Notes: a model not told the origin generated them from the sequence alone. A stretch of DNA of 64,000 nt from Rhizodiscina lignyota (GCA_010015805.1 ML978121.1:558001-622000), one strand, 5' to 3'; counted from the first letter of the stretch, positions 12,601-24,730 are shown. Numbers and translations: made by a program.

Positions 12601-14101
12601 GAGTAGGTGGGACGGGACCAAGCTGGGTTCCTCTTTGAGGCGGCCGACGTGGAGCAGGTTCTCTGATTGGCGGTGTATTCTCTCGAGAAGAAGTATATGA
12701 TCGATCGGATGTCCTGCTCATGCTTTGGGATCGAGCACTGTTTGGGGGTGGAGGTCCAGGCGGGGGTGGAGGAAGGGGCATACCAGGGTGCCATCCACTT
12801 GGTGGGCCGGGTGATTCGCTTTGCTCAGGTGTCTGTCTCGCGTTTACCATTACCCCAATTCCACCAGTTGAAGCGCATCGTCGCGCTGCAGGTGGACGTG
12901 CATTGAAATCCGCCTCTGGTGAGTTATAGTTCGACGGCGAAGTCACCGTGTTACTACATAAGGTTAGAAAATTGTCATAGCCAGTAGCTAGACAAAAACA
13001 GCACTTACATTTGTGGTGGTGGATTATGCCTCGCCAGAGCCTCAGATGTGTTGTAGCGAAGAGAATCTATGGCGTTAGGTGCTGGGGCTTGCTCTACTAC
13101 CCTATTGCGCGAAGCTAAGGCAGACAATCCGCTGAGAAGTGATCGCCCGTCTGGTCTATTTCGTGATACAGACCTCTCCCTACCTCCTCGCGAAGGGGGT
13201 GGAGGGAAAGCAGGCGGAGTGCTTCCTCGAGGGGAGTCGTTCGAAGCTACACTGATTCGATTGTGATCGAAAGGGCTCATACCACCAACAGGTGAGACAA
13301 TATTCGACGCATTACTAGGGCTTGTGACATCTCGAAAAGAGTTCTGTGAGGACGGTTGGCTTGGGGCAAAGGCCGCATTAGACATGATTGGCGATGAAAT
13401 GTTATGTGCTTGAGGAACAGTAGGAGAGTATGGCGGTGGTGGAGAAGGCATATTCGCAGCTATGAATACAAGTATCGTCAGCCATGTACTCTTTAACAAG
13501 ATTCACAAAAAGATGTCAGAAATAGACATTGATAAGCGCCAAGGCTGTCTTCAATATGATTTTCGACGAGCCATCAGACGAGATGAAAGGCAGCAGAGGC
13601 ACGGAGTACAGAAGTAGAGCAATTCTTACCCTCCATGCCAGTGATCTCCACCGTCCGCACTGCTGCTTGCGGAGGAGGAGAGGCATATGGGACATACGAG
13701 CCCGCAACCGAACCACTTCGACTCCATTCCGACGGATTGTAGGGTGCAACTATCGTCGATGCGGTCCGCAAAGCCATTGGAGACTGCGGTGCTCGCGGCG
13801 TCGTCGCAGTGACTGGCGAAGCTGTGGGAGCATACGGAGAGAAAGGTGGGACGCTCAAGTTGGGAGCAGATACTGCTGAGCTGGGCGTCTGCGCCGTATG
13901 TACGGAGAGGAGAGGAGAGCCAGGCGTCGGGCTCAGAGTAGTAGTGATCGTAGGCAGAGCGTGGATAGGACCAACGCGGCGCCGCGGGCCTATGCCTGGG
14001 ATGCGGGACCGGGAGGGAGAATATTGAGCGTTTGATGGATGCGTGCCAGGAGGGGGAGCAGGAGGAGGTGGAGGCGCGAAGCCATATTGTGAGGAGGCCA
14101 T
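9629..14101 (-). CDS. large proline-rich, coiled-coil protein of unknown function
   Basis: Exons 13630-14101, 13009-13459 and 9629-12953 join in phase to 1415 residues. I do not recognise a named family. Residues 1 to about 650 are disordered and rich in Pro, Ser, Thr and Arg, with many SP and TP sites and a polyproline run (PPPPPPGPPPP), which suggests binding by SH3/WW-type or actin-organising partners. Around 700-770 lies a charged segment (VERHRAFVDREAAAKDDRERLEIF) likely to be helical. The last ~430 residues are a mostly helical, charged region (coiled coils near the SLFSEKLSQIREQHRMD stretch and again in the Glu-rich C-terminus). No membrane segment is visible. It is probably a scaffold or polarity/cytoskeletal factor; that is inference. 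The start ATG at 14101 is the first in the frame; a GTG precedes it directly. Confidence 0.8.
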
Positions 14102-15108
14102 CACAAATGGGGCGCAAATGCGGTAGTACCTCTCAAGCGGCTGCTGAGACAGGAACCACGCTATACTGGGGGAGGACGAGTGTGCTCGAGGCGCGCAGGC
14201 GAGCTGCCTTGGGGGCGGTCCGCTTCACGGCCGCGTGCTGTTCGAGTGGAGTTTCGCGAGAGCGAGTTTTCTCGAGAGGAAGGACAGAGCGACAGCCATA
14301 GCGGAGCCGCGGTGTTGGGAGGCGAGTTCTCGGGCCTCTGTATGGGCCAGCATGTGTGTTGGTTAGAGAGGGGCTTCCCATTTGGCAGAGACAATTGGAG
14401 AGGGCAGAAAGCTTGGCTCTAGGCCCTGGAGGCTCTATGCTGTGCTGAGGCTAGCCCGGCGATATGCAAAGGTGCGTCGCAGAGTAAGGCGGCCTCGTCG
14501 GCCAATGGGAGCGCGCATGCAGGTGCAAAAGAAATCCGCATCACATCGACGGCGCTTAACAACGTTCTACAAGGAAGCTGGTGAGCGCTGCCGGCATCCT
14601 TCGCTCTGTGCACCTGCATGCGCGGATTATGGATGGTGGTGTCGAGAGCGAGCATGAAGTGATTACGGACTGAGATCATCTTCCTCAGCGACCGTTACTG
14701 TAGAGGGTAAGGGCGCACTCGCAGCGAACGCATTGTGGGCGAGATACCTCCCAAAATAGCACGGTTCGGGACGAAGACCCGCTTGGAGCGATCGCGGGCC
14801 ATCATCTGACAACGCGGAAATACGGCGCTGAGAAATATCAGAAAATAATGGTGTTTCCGTGGCGAATCATGCCCTGCTAGCCGCTTGGTGATAATGCGCA
14901 GGAGCTAGTCACAGCAGAGGAATACGCTCAGTGCATGATGCATTCGACAATGTAGATCTCAACTCCATATGATAGCTCGCTTTAAGATGCCTTGTACGAC
15001 GACTCCCTCGGTCAGAGCTGGCAATTTGTCGGGAAAGGGACGAAATACTTATATACAAAGACATGCTGACGAAAGTTAAGCAGGACGCCGGAAATATGCA
15101 GTCGTCAC
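14102..15108. other. intergenic, promoter of the large coiled-coil gene and FBP1 3' flank
   Basis: The proximal ~400 bases are GC-rich, as expected for the promoter of the minus-strand gene. Small ORFs here overlap in several frames and have no support. Confidence 0.4.
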
Positions 15109-16342
15109 TCATTTAGCAAATTTCTTGTGCACGTCGATGACCTTCTGCACCTCGTCGTAGCTGCCCAGGAAGATGCCCGACCGATCGTGGATATGTTCTG
15201 GGACGACTTCGAGCATTCTCTGCATTTTGCTGTTCACTGCCTGGCCACCAGCTAATGATCTTGTCAGTCTGCGAACGGATAATAGGAATGACATCGCTTG
15301 CTTACCTTGCTCAAACACCAAGGCCATGGGAGCACACTCGTACAGGATACGAAGTTTGCCTTTTGGGCTCTTTTTGTCCGCCGGATAGGCGAAAATGCCG
15401 CCGTATAGAAGAGTTCGGTATGCGTCGGCGACCATGGAACCAATGTACCTGGCACTGTACGGCTTGCCACCTTCTCCTGGGTACTTTAATTCGTTCACGT
15501 ATTCCTTGACCGGATCCTCCCAGTACAAGCTGTTCCCCTCGTTAACTGAATAGATGGCCCTCTTCTTCGGAATCTCCATGTTGGGATGCGTCAGGATGAA
15601 TTCGCCAAGGGCATTGTCGAGCGTGAATGCATTCACTGGTCCACCCTTCATGGTCAGAACCAACATTGCGGACGCGCCGTACATTGTGAATCCAGATGCG
15701 ACCATTTCAGTACCTGCCCTCAGCAGGTCCTCTTTTGTCCCTGTTGCACCTTCAGGCAGTTTGTAGATGCCGAAGATTGTGCCCACAGAAACACCGGCGT
15801 CGAGATTAGACGAGCCATCAATAGGATCGCATGCGACAACATATCTGGCATCTGGATGCTCGTCGAAGGAAATTATGTTCTCTTCTTCCTCGGAAACCAA
15901 TGCTCGGACACGACCAGAGCTGCGCATGGCAGCGATGAAAAGATCGTTGCTAATGACATCCAGCTTCTTCTGGTCATCGCCTGTGGTATTCGAGGAACCC
16001 GCAAGACCGGTCAGCTAAAGGGAAAGTTAGTTTTACTCCACATCGATCTCAAAGCGTGTGCCCATACGTTGATCAGAGTAGCTCGTCGGATGTAGTACGC
16101 AATGCTCTTAAAGGCAAATTGAAGGGCGTGGCATAGCAGTCTAGCACGCGACCAATGAGTATGGAAAATTTATCTCCTTCATCAAATAATTGGACCCACG
16201 TGAAGTCTCCTGTCGCTTCCTTATGCTTTGTCTGCTCTTCCGTGAGGAATCTTGTAAGAGTGACGATGTCAAGGTTGATCTTCTCCTGCCCCACAGCTCC
16301 TCCCGCTTCGCCATTGCCATTCGCGCTCCCGTTTGTAGCCAT
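15109..16342 (-). CDS. FBP1: fructose-1,6-bisphosphatase
   Basis: Gluconeogenic enzyme that hydrolyses fructose 1,6-bisphosphate to fructose 6-phosphate in the cytosol. Exons 16200-16342, 16068-16140, 15306-16014 and 15109-15251 give 355 residues, the normal fungal length. Visible motifs: VSEEEE (about 112-117) and DPIDGSSN (135-142), the metal and phosphate site; GKLRILYE (291-298), the family signature with the substrate-binding region. The N-terminus has FTLLCHALQFAFKSIAYYIRRA across exons 1-2, which fixes the first intron (GTGGGT donor, GCTAG acceptor). CreA-like motifs (GCGGGG at 16735-16740, CTGGGG at 17054-17059) lie upstream; these are short and could be chance, but glucose repression of FBP1 is expected. 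Confidence 0.97.
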
Positions 16343-19018
16343 TGTGAAAGATGGGGTTCTCGAAGGTTTGGTAAAGGAGATGAATGAAGACTGCGAATTT
16401 GAAGAGAGACAACGGAAATGCGCCAGTCAGCTGGGTATGATCGGGCACGCGGAGCTATGCTCGGTTTTCGTTCCTGGCGTTTCCTAGTAGTCTCGAATGA
16501 TAATGCAGGCCTCGGCAATGGAACAGCGGCTCTGAGCGTCTTTAAAGGTTCGAACTGAAAGAAGGGAGGAGATGACGTCTGTCAGAATCTTTGTAAACCT
16601 ACAGTAATTGCACCGTGCATATAGACGGGGCAACCGATGCGTTTTGTACTCAGTACGCCATCGAAGCTTCCATATGACGATACCGACGTCTGGCCCGACG
16701 CTGCCCGCATAATTTATGGCAAACCCTTGGTCCTGCGGGGCTGAGGGGCACTGAGCGACGAGGCAAACGGATGTCACCCGACATCATCCGCCATCGGGGC
16801 GAGCAGGGTGTGTTGGAACTGAGTGCCTAAGCCAAGCAGTGTGGATAATCAATTCCATTGTCGGGAGTTGAAGATAGCAGATGCAACACGGAACTACAAA
16901 AGGCGATATCGGATCAAGGGACAGCGGTATCACGTCCTCGTCGATGCTGTCGGACAGTCGGCGGCTCTCTCGAGTCGGCGATCGCCCCAATGATTATCCG
17001 AGTGCCAAGCTTTCAATATTGCCAAGAAATCTGAAGCTCTTTGAAATTTCCGTCTGGGGTCTCCAAAATTTTTACAAGTAACAACTTAAGCAGAACCGCC
17101 ACAACCCAACAATAGGCTTCGTCTTCAAATTCTTTAATCCGTATGATGTAAGTCAGGCTTCTCTACTTCAACACCTCCCTGATGAAACGCATAACCGCAA
17201 CAAACTAGAGTCTTTGACCTCCATCGAGGCATGAAACTGTATTGCACACGTCAGTCTGAATATACATCAATCTACCTCTGCATATACTCAATCAATTCAG
17301 CATGAGTTGCTAATGTATCACAAAGGTGATCAAGAAAGCTTGACGCGTTGTAACGCGTGATGACAGTCCAACGAGAGCAATCTATGTAAGGTGCTTTTCA
17401 TTTCGTACCCTCATGCACCTCGTAGGATGACTTTTCTGAATTAATATACGCTGGAAATTACCGACTGAGACCTAAGGGTCGGTGGCGATATCAATGGCTA
17501 TGTCTGATCTTTCAGACTCAACTAGACCTTAATACAGTGCTGTTTGTCGATTGCCTGGCTGACATGTGCGACGAAACAGGATCGTGTTCTCAATCTACGG
17601 TACGAGCTGTCCGAACCTCCCTCACACATCACCTTCATGATGAATGGCACTGGGCTCCGACATATTTTGCATGAGCGATATGCCTCATTGTGGCAGGCCT
17701 AGAAAACCTCGCCCACTGACCTTTCCGTCTCGCCGACGCCTCTTGATCGCCTGTCACAAACAGTGCTGAGAATGATTGAGCAGATGGATGACATACTTGA
17801 CAATAATTGAGAGCGGGCGAATTCGTCGACGTGATGGTGGTTAACGATACCTCAATCCCAATCGACAAGAACACTGCGTAGCGTAGCTTTGGGGACGGTT
17901 GACACACTCCATGGCTGCTATTCGCTTTCTAGCTAGGAATAGTTGGCAAGCGTTTTAGAGCTGTTCGAGTTGTTGTTCAGTGCCCTGGTGGGAGAACCTG
18001 GCTTGCTGTGGATCGGTTTACCGGAACTTAGCCTGTGGAGAGGAGCCGACTGCAGACTCTTATTGTAAGTCCCATGCCACTATAATATACACGAGTAACT
18101 GGACTCTTTTGCCTGCATGATGAAGCACAAGTATGATGACGAGTCTGATTCGGTTTACCGATGGAGACAAAACCTTGTGGCTACCTAATCTTCTGAACAC
18201 GCACTTATCACGATTACATTTCGTTACAATCCTTAAAGTGCATCTGCTGACCTTCAAATCTCCAGTACCAGACAATATGTACGTCCCGATCTCCCTCAGT
18301 ATCCTCACCTGTAATGATGATTTCCACATCCATGACAAGCATATGTCCGAGCCACATATGGCTTTGAGGATATTTTCGACAAATGTCTGAATACAGACAC
18401 AATTTACACCTTTCACAAGTCGTCTCCACTCGCCAACATGGCTGACGATGTGACTAGACTAGCGTTACCTTGGCTGCGCTTCAAATGGGAGACGATCGCT
18501 TTATACGGTAACATCGGTAGCTCAGCTGCAATCGCTCAGTTACTGGTTGCCACCCACCGAGCCCTCGGGTGACCTATACTTTCCGCCATTGTGGATCATG
18601 GTCGGTTCTATGAAGAACCTGCGGCTAATTTCAAGTGCCACCCACCCGGGCCTACAGTGAAGAGATGCTAGAGCACTAGTCAAGCGTGGTTGAGTACACT
18701 GTGGGATGGGGGCGCCATTGGAGTCAGCCTGTGTATGGGTACGTTTGTTGCGGGGTTCTTTTACTTCTTTACTCTTTCATGATGATACACTTATATTCTC
18801 ACGACGGTCGACATAGCTACACGTTAGCATTGATGAGATGGCCCTTGACACGGCCCTTTCCCTGATCCATCTCTTTCACCTTTCAAATTTACAGAATCTC
18901 AGCACAACGTTGAAACTGACGAAAGACTAGATACTATATAGAATTCACTCAAATACATATAGACGAAGACAAATATAGAACAGTTGCGCCTTCGACCGCT
19001 TCCGATATCTAAACAAAC
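16343..19018. other. long gene-free stretch upstream of FBP1
   Basis: About 2.7 kb with no defensible gene: it contains the FBP1 promoter and then mixed, rather AT-rich sequence with stops in all frames. The best candidate, a minus-strand frame at 18214-18429, contains a plausible peptide (MWLGHMLVMDVEIII) but has no ATG-led full ORF and I could not splice it to anything. It may hold decayed mobile or gene sequence. Confidence 0.4.
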
Positions 19019-19888
19019 TCACTCGCTACTCCCAACCTTGGCGAGTATCTTAAAGTCCTCTTCAGTTGTATACCTCTTCATCCACGGCTTGTATCCGCAC
19101 AACCTGGCTATAGCCGCCCCGATCCTCTGAAGCTGCCATGGAATCCACCACCTCAGTGGTCCCAACCACCATGCCGACGGTAACATTACCATTGCGGATT
19201 GGGTGACATGTTGCATGAGCATGATCTGCAGCAAGTCCATCTTGACTTCGCCTGCGTCCACATCGGCAACGTACATGAATAAGTTCTTGAAAAAGCTGGA
19301 ATTGTATCCGTCGTATCAGCAGAGTTCAGGGTTGAATTGGGGGGCGAAGCACACTTACAGGGAATCCATTGGACCTGGCACATCTGTCGGATGTGCCCAC
19401 ATTAGGAGTACTGAATCTTCGGTGGCATTTGGGTCCTAAGGAAATGCACTTTAGCATATCCTTGATTTCCATAGGACAGTAGTGTTGCTTACCGGCCAGA
19501 TCGAGTGTGGCACCATTGTCCGCACGTTGACTGGCCCCATATCTGGCGTGCGTATGGTATCAATTTTGGAGTATGTTGTCGTCGTTCCAATGGAGCCCTT
19601 CAGGACTTGGAAGGTCTCGACCTGGTCGAGGTGGAGGTGCAGCGGAGGACTCTGAGTAGTGAGCAAATATTAGCTTGGAGTCCCATGTCGAGGATGTGGA
19701 AGACCTGCCATGGGGTGCTTCTTTCCCTTCTTGACCAGCGGATGGTCATGTTTGAATGTTGTGCGGAGCAGGGTCGTCGCATTGCGAGAGGAGTCGGGCT
19801 TCAAGAGCTCGAGGGTGAAGGAACCTTGGAATAACGTGTACGGGCCGGCGATGCGCTGCTCATCGAGAGGAGTCAATTTCTCGGGCAT
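19019..19888 (-). CDS. cupin-domain protein
   Basis: Four exons, 19709-19888, 19493-19651, 19359-19435 and 19019-19295, give 230 residues. The core is a small beta-barrel cupin: SPPLHLHLDQVETFQVLKG (about 61-79) carries the His-x-His and Glu of cupin motif 1. The C-terminal ~90 residues contain two hydrophobic stretches (QSAMVMLPSAWWLG and the Trp-rich part after it), so membrane contact is possible. Introns 2 and 3 are ordinary GTAAG introns. The first only keeps the cupin frame if it starts with GC (after ATG at 19709-19711) or with a weak GTCAAG further up; I prefer the GC-AG reading because it preserves the expected spacing before the motif. Such fungal cupins often sit near secondary-metabolite or stress genes; no such cluster is present here. 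Function unknown. Confidence 0.75.
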
Positions 19889-20726
19889 TTTGATGAAAGA
19901 CTGAATTTTGCTGGGCAAGCTTTCACAGAGCTTGTTCTTTTAACAGGAGAGCGAAATTGTGATTTTGCTTTGATCGCATGATTAATGATACGCGACGCCC
20001 TTTTGCTTTCCCCACGCCGCCCCTAGAATCCTGTGCAACGGTAGGGATTTTAGCTTCGGGTGAGAATGATCCTTAGATGTTGGTTGAAGGACGTATCTCC
20101 GACCCCATGCGGCAATTCAAAAGCATTGAGGCTCAATTTGGATAGGCTACGGAGCATTAGAGCGCTCTTCGCTTAAGAGCGCCACCGAGCTCGAGCATCG
20201 AGGCGCCCGATCCTTTTCTAGCCTCCCCCTGTGAGCGAGTCCCTGAAGGCTGACTCAGCTGGATGAATGTTCAATATAGCACAATCAAGGCTACCGTCTG
20301 CCGATTTTAGACTTGCTGTTCGAATAGCGGACCAAAATATGCGGAGCAATGTACTAGTTCGGCCATAGATCTGTCGTGCTAACAGTGCACCCTTAATCCA
20401 TAAAGCAAGGGCAGGCCCTTCAGGCTTGTCGGGTTCAAGGTAGTTGCCCAAATATTAAGACGCGCTAAAACTCCGGAGCTGGCTATAACAACAGTGAAGG
20501 GTTTTCAATGTAAGGGGTAATTTTGAGCTGGCTTCCGTTATGACCTGACGCGTAGATACGCCACGGTACAGAGAGAAGAAGTGACTCCTTCAACTTGGTG
20601 AAATTAAAGGATAACATGCTGAGGTTCACGTGCTGGAGTCCTCACATTTTAAGCAACTTTGTAGCACGAGTTCCAATTCCGACTGAGCACTGTAGCTACT
20701 TCCCAGTCACTATTCATCCTGCTAAA
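19889..20726. other. intergenic between the cupin gene and the receptor locus
   Basis: Promoter side of the cupin gene and flank of the receptor remnant. I see no gene; stops are frequent in all frames. Confidence 0.4.
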
Positions 20727-20866
20727 CGACAATACACTAAGTCTGCGCTCTGCTGGCTACTCGACGAAGAGTACCTTGGTCATTCTCAGAACAACGATGA
20801 CGCTAATATAGATAGAACTTAGGACGTATTGGAGAATATTATTACCAAGTCTGCCGACAGGCTAGA
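20727..20866 (+). pseudogene. decayed fragment of a nucleosidase-type NOD-like receptor gene
   Basis: Two pieces line up with the start of the intact receptor gene just downstream. First, aaacgacaatacact followed by tctgcgctctgc matches the coding sequence for (K)RQYTVGW-CALP seen in this family. Second, the peptide LLDEEYLGHSQNNDDAN followed by acttaggacgtattgg equals the region of residues ~30-60 in the neighbour, with 16 identical bases at 20817-20832 and 21286-21301. An in-frame stop directly follows (ttag), a few codons are lost between the pieces, and the match fades after about 20866. The changes include C-to-T and G-to-A type substitutions. It is a remnant, not a gene; the parent family assignment is by comparison inside the window plus family knowledge. 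Confidence 0.6.
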
Positions 20867-21149
20867 TGATATTCAAAGACTGCTGTCACTATACAAACAA
20901 GTCTACCTTCCAAGCTGTTCGATTGGAGCCCATGGATGATGCGCCCTGGAACACTTGCTTGCGCATCATTGGCCTAAGAGCCCTCGGCGAAGCGACGGGG
21001 CGTAACGCGAGGCTGAAGAGATGGGATGTTACCGCAACGAGGCTGAACCTCACCATGACATTGATCAAGACTCTTCCACCAGGCATTCGCGGCCTTCCAA
21101 GCTGAATCGAAGCACTCTGCAATTTGATGCAGAGCTGTCATAAGTGAAC

Positions 21150-24100
21150 ATGGCACCCCTTCTCAATCGCGGCGACTATACAGTGGGATGGGTTTGCGCG
21201 TTGCCGATCGAGCTGGCAGCGGCGCGGCTGCAACTAGACGATACGCACACCAATATCAGTATCGACGGTGACACAAATATCTACAACTTAGGACGTATTG
21301 GGGAGCATAATGTTGTACTTGCGAGTCTACCGGCCGGCCGTACTGGAACCAGCTCCGCCGCCGCTGTCGCGATGCAAATGAAATCGGCCTTCCGGGGTAT
21401 CCGATTTGGACTAATGGTTGGCATTGGAGGCGGCGTTCCCACTGCAGCAGATGTCCGGCTTGGAGATATTGTGGTCAGTCAGCCGGAGAATGGCCATGGC
21501 GGCGTTATACAATATGGTTTTGGCAAGAGTACCCCCACCGGATTCGAGCGAATAGGATTCCTCAACGCTCCTCCCCAGATATTGCTAAACGCAGTCACGC
21601 AACTGAGATCGAATCGGTACCTCGAGATGAGCGACCTCCTACCACACATATCAAAGCTAGAGAAGATACCCGCATTCCGCCGCGAAGAAGCAGGCGTTGA
21701 TACACTGTTTAATGGAGACTACAACCATACTGGAGGGAAGACCTGTGAGTCATGCGACAATACAAAGAAGCGACAAAGGGATCCACGAACAAAAGCAGGC
21801 CCTGTAATCCACTATGGCACGATCGCTTCTGCAGACCAGGTGATGAGGAATGGAGTGACTAGAGATCAGGTCAGCTCGGAATTTGGAGGAGTACTCTGTT
21901 TCGAGATGGAAGCGGCAGGGTTGATGGACAATTTCCCGTGCTTGGTCATTCGAGGGATATGCGATTATGCCGACTCACACAAGAATAAGAGGTGGCAGCC
22001 GTATGCAGCAGGTACAGCAGCGGCATGCGCGAAAGAGCTGCTGTCGTTAATACCAGCAGTGGATGTAGCGAAGACACAGACCGCAGAGGAGGCAGTGAGA
22101 GGTTAGTGTAGTCATTATAAATATAGTTTTCCGTAGGGTAATCACATTGACGCGTCGTAGAGCAAAGCCGCAAGCCTACATTCTACTTTCCATTCCCCCG
22201 GAATCGACGATTTGTCGGACGAAGAACAGCACTGGATAATTTGAAGCAAAAGCTGCTTGTGGACAAGGACTGCCAGAAAGTGGCGCTCGCTGGGCTCGGG
22301 GGCATCGGCAAAACCCAAGTTGCACTCGATTTTGCGTATTTAGTCAAAGAAACCCACCCAGAATTTTCCATCTTTTGGGTACCAGCCTTGAGTATGGAAA
22401 TGTTTGAGCAAGCGGCCCAGGAGATTGCGCGAGCATTGGGAATACGTCAGGCCCCAGGGCACAAAGAAGATATAAAAAGACTTGTCAAGCAACGTCTGAG
22501 CGTAGCACAGGCGGGCAAGTGGTTATTGATCGTGGACAATGCTGATGACATGGAAATCCTCTATCCAACTGGACAAAAGGAAGGAATACTGGACTTCCTG
22601 CCTGAAAGCGATGACGGCTTAACGGTATTCACGACCCGGCACTATGAAGTTGCGCAATCTCTAGCCGGCATTGATGTAGTGGAGCTAGAGAAGATGGGGA
22701 GACAAGAGGCGGTTGACTTATTGGAGAACTCGTTAGTTCGAAAAGGCCCTCCTCTCGACGATGCACTCGTCACAGATCTCCTTACTGAGCTGGACTATCT
22801 CCCGCTGGCGATCACTCAGGCGGCAGCATACATCAACGTCAACAAGAGCTCTGTCCCAGACTATGTACGACTATTGAAGAATACGGAGAAGGACGCTGTT
22901 ACGGTGATGAGCAGAGAATTTCGTGACAACACAAGATACCGGAGTTCAGCTAATGCAGTAGCCACCACATGGATTGTATCATTCAACCAGATCTCGAAGA
23001 GCGATACCGACGCAGCAAAAATCCTCGAATTCATATCCTTCATTGAATGGAAAGCAATCCCGCACTCGATCTTGCCTCCGATTCAGCCAGAAGCCCGAAT
23101 GGCGAGTGCCATCGGCATGCTCCGTTCATATGCATTTGTGACTAGAAGAGGAGGTGAGATGATATACGATATGCATCGGCTAGTTCACTTGGCCACAAGG
23201 ATCTGGATCAATCGAAACCGCCGTAGGGGATGGGCTTGGGCGGAGGCAGTCCGACACCTATCTACCATCTGCCCATGGCCCGAGTATGAGAATCGTGAGA
23301 TATGGAGAGAATATCTGCCGCACGCGGTACGAACCAGCAAAGACGAGCAGGCCGAAGATACAGAGGAGAAAATGGCACTGTGCCTCAGGATTGGGAAATG
23401 GCTGTACATTAACGGAAGGATTCGCGAAGCCGTTTTGTGGGTGGAAGAGTCATGCCATTGGAGGCAGAAGGAGCTGGCAGAGTGGAATGACGATCGGCTT
23501 TCAGCGGAGCACGTACTCGCAATAGTATATGAATCAAACGGCCAAATAAGGGAGGCAGTAGAGCTNNNNNNNNNNNNNNNNNNNNNNNNNNNNNNNNNNN
23601 NNNNNNNNNNNNNNNNNNNNNNNNNNNNNNNNNNNNNNNNNNNNNNNNNNNNNNNNNNNNNNNNNNNNNNNNNNNNNNNNNNNNNNNNNNNNNNNNNNNN
23701 NNNNNNNNNNNNNNNNNNNNNNNNNNNNNNNNNNNNNNNNNNNNNNNNNNNNNNNNNNNNNNNNNNNNNNNNNNNNNNNNNNNNNNNNNNNNNNNNNNNN
23801 NNNNNNNNNNNNNNNNNNNNNNNNNNNNNNNNNNNNNNNNNNNNNNNNNNNNNNNNNNNNNNNNNNNNNNNNNNNNNNNNNNNNNNNNNNNNNNNNNNNN
23901 NNNNNNNNNNNNNNNNNNNNNNNNNNNNNNNNNNNNNNNNNNNNNNNNNNNNNNNNNNNNNNNNNNNNNNNNNNNNNNNNNNNNNNNNNNNNNNNNNNNN
24001 NNNNNNNNNNNNNNNNNNNNNNNNNNNNNNNNNNNNNNNNNNNNNNNNNNNNNNNNNNNNNNNNNNNNNNNNNNNNNNNNNNNAAGGAAAGACGCTTGCG

Positions 24101-24730
24101 GAGGATCACCCAGACCGACTAGCATCACAGCAGCTCGCAGAGACCCATCCCGAGCGCCTAACATCACAGCATGCGCTCGCACAAGCATATCTAACAAACG
24201 AGCAGGTAGCGGATGCAATCGAGCTACTCGAGCACGTTGTTACAATGAGACAGCAGCTCGCAGAGACCCACCCCAGCCGCCTGGCATCGCAGCACGAGCT
24301 CGCACGAGCATACTACGCAAATGGCCAGGTGAAAGATGCACTCAAGTTGTTCGAGCACGTGGTTGCTGTGGAGCAGAAGGTCCATGCAAAAGATCATCCG
24401 TCGCGGCTAGTATCAGAGAAGTCGCTTGCATATATCCATGAGCAGTCGTCGGGAGCACTTGAAACCAACCGGTCATCTGTGCATGGAGGTGTCATTGCTG
24501 ACGACGGAAATAAAAGCCAGCTTGATGAAGTGATCAAAGCTGCAGAAAGCCTATCCGATAACGCAGAGACCTTGGCGGACTGTGGGCAGAGTAAAGGGAC
24601 AGTTGTTAAGAGATCGGACCGCCTGTCAGAGTGTGGAGAAACACGGCCGAGCGTCCCTTTGAAGGCAAAGACATCAATGGTAGTGCGGTTGAAAGGCATC
24701 CTGGGTAAGAAAGGCAAAGGCTCATGTTGA
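21150..24730 (+). CDS. NOD-like receptor: nucleoside phosphorylase domain, NB-ARC, TPR repeats (contains assembly gap)
   Basis: Fungal NLR-type protein of the kind linked to self/non-self recognition and regulated cell death. Exons 21150-22101 and 22161-24730; the 59-base intron lies between the first two domains. Residues ~8-310 are a PNP_UDP nucleosidase-like domain (YTVGWVCALP, LGRIGEHNVVLASLPAG, GLMVGIGGGVP, FEMEAAGL). NB-ARC follows: P-loop GLGGIGKTQ (362-370), Walker B LLIVDNADD (~439-447), VFTTRHYEVA, and LPLAITQAAAYI. After ~690 come kinesin-light-chain-like TPR units of about 42 residues (NGQ...AIELLEHVV...HPSRLASQ). Ns at 23566-24083 hide about 173 residues of the array. The frame is open on both sides. 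The C-terminus (~80 residues) is unrelated and basic. ATG chosen: first in frame (a GTG lies 6 bases upstream). Confidence 0.9.
23566..24083. other. assembly gap (518 Ns)
   Basis: A run of N inside the TPR array of the receptor gene. Flanking repeat units are nearly identical in DNA, so collapse of the repeat during assembly is the likely cause and the true length may differ. 518 is not a multiple of 3, yet the frame resumes correctly. Confidence 0.95.

Noticed and set aside
18214-18429. Minus-strand protein-like frame (MWLGHMLVMDVEIII)
   Set aside because: No ATG-led full frame, no domain, and no join to a second exon could be made.
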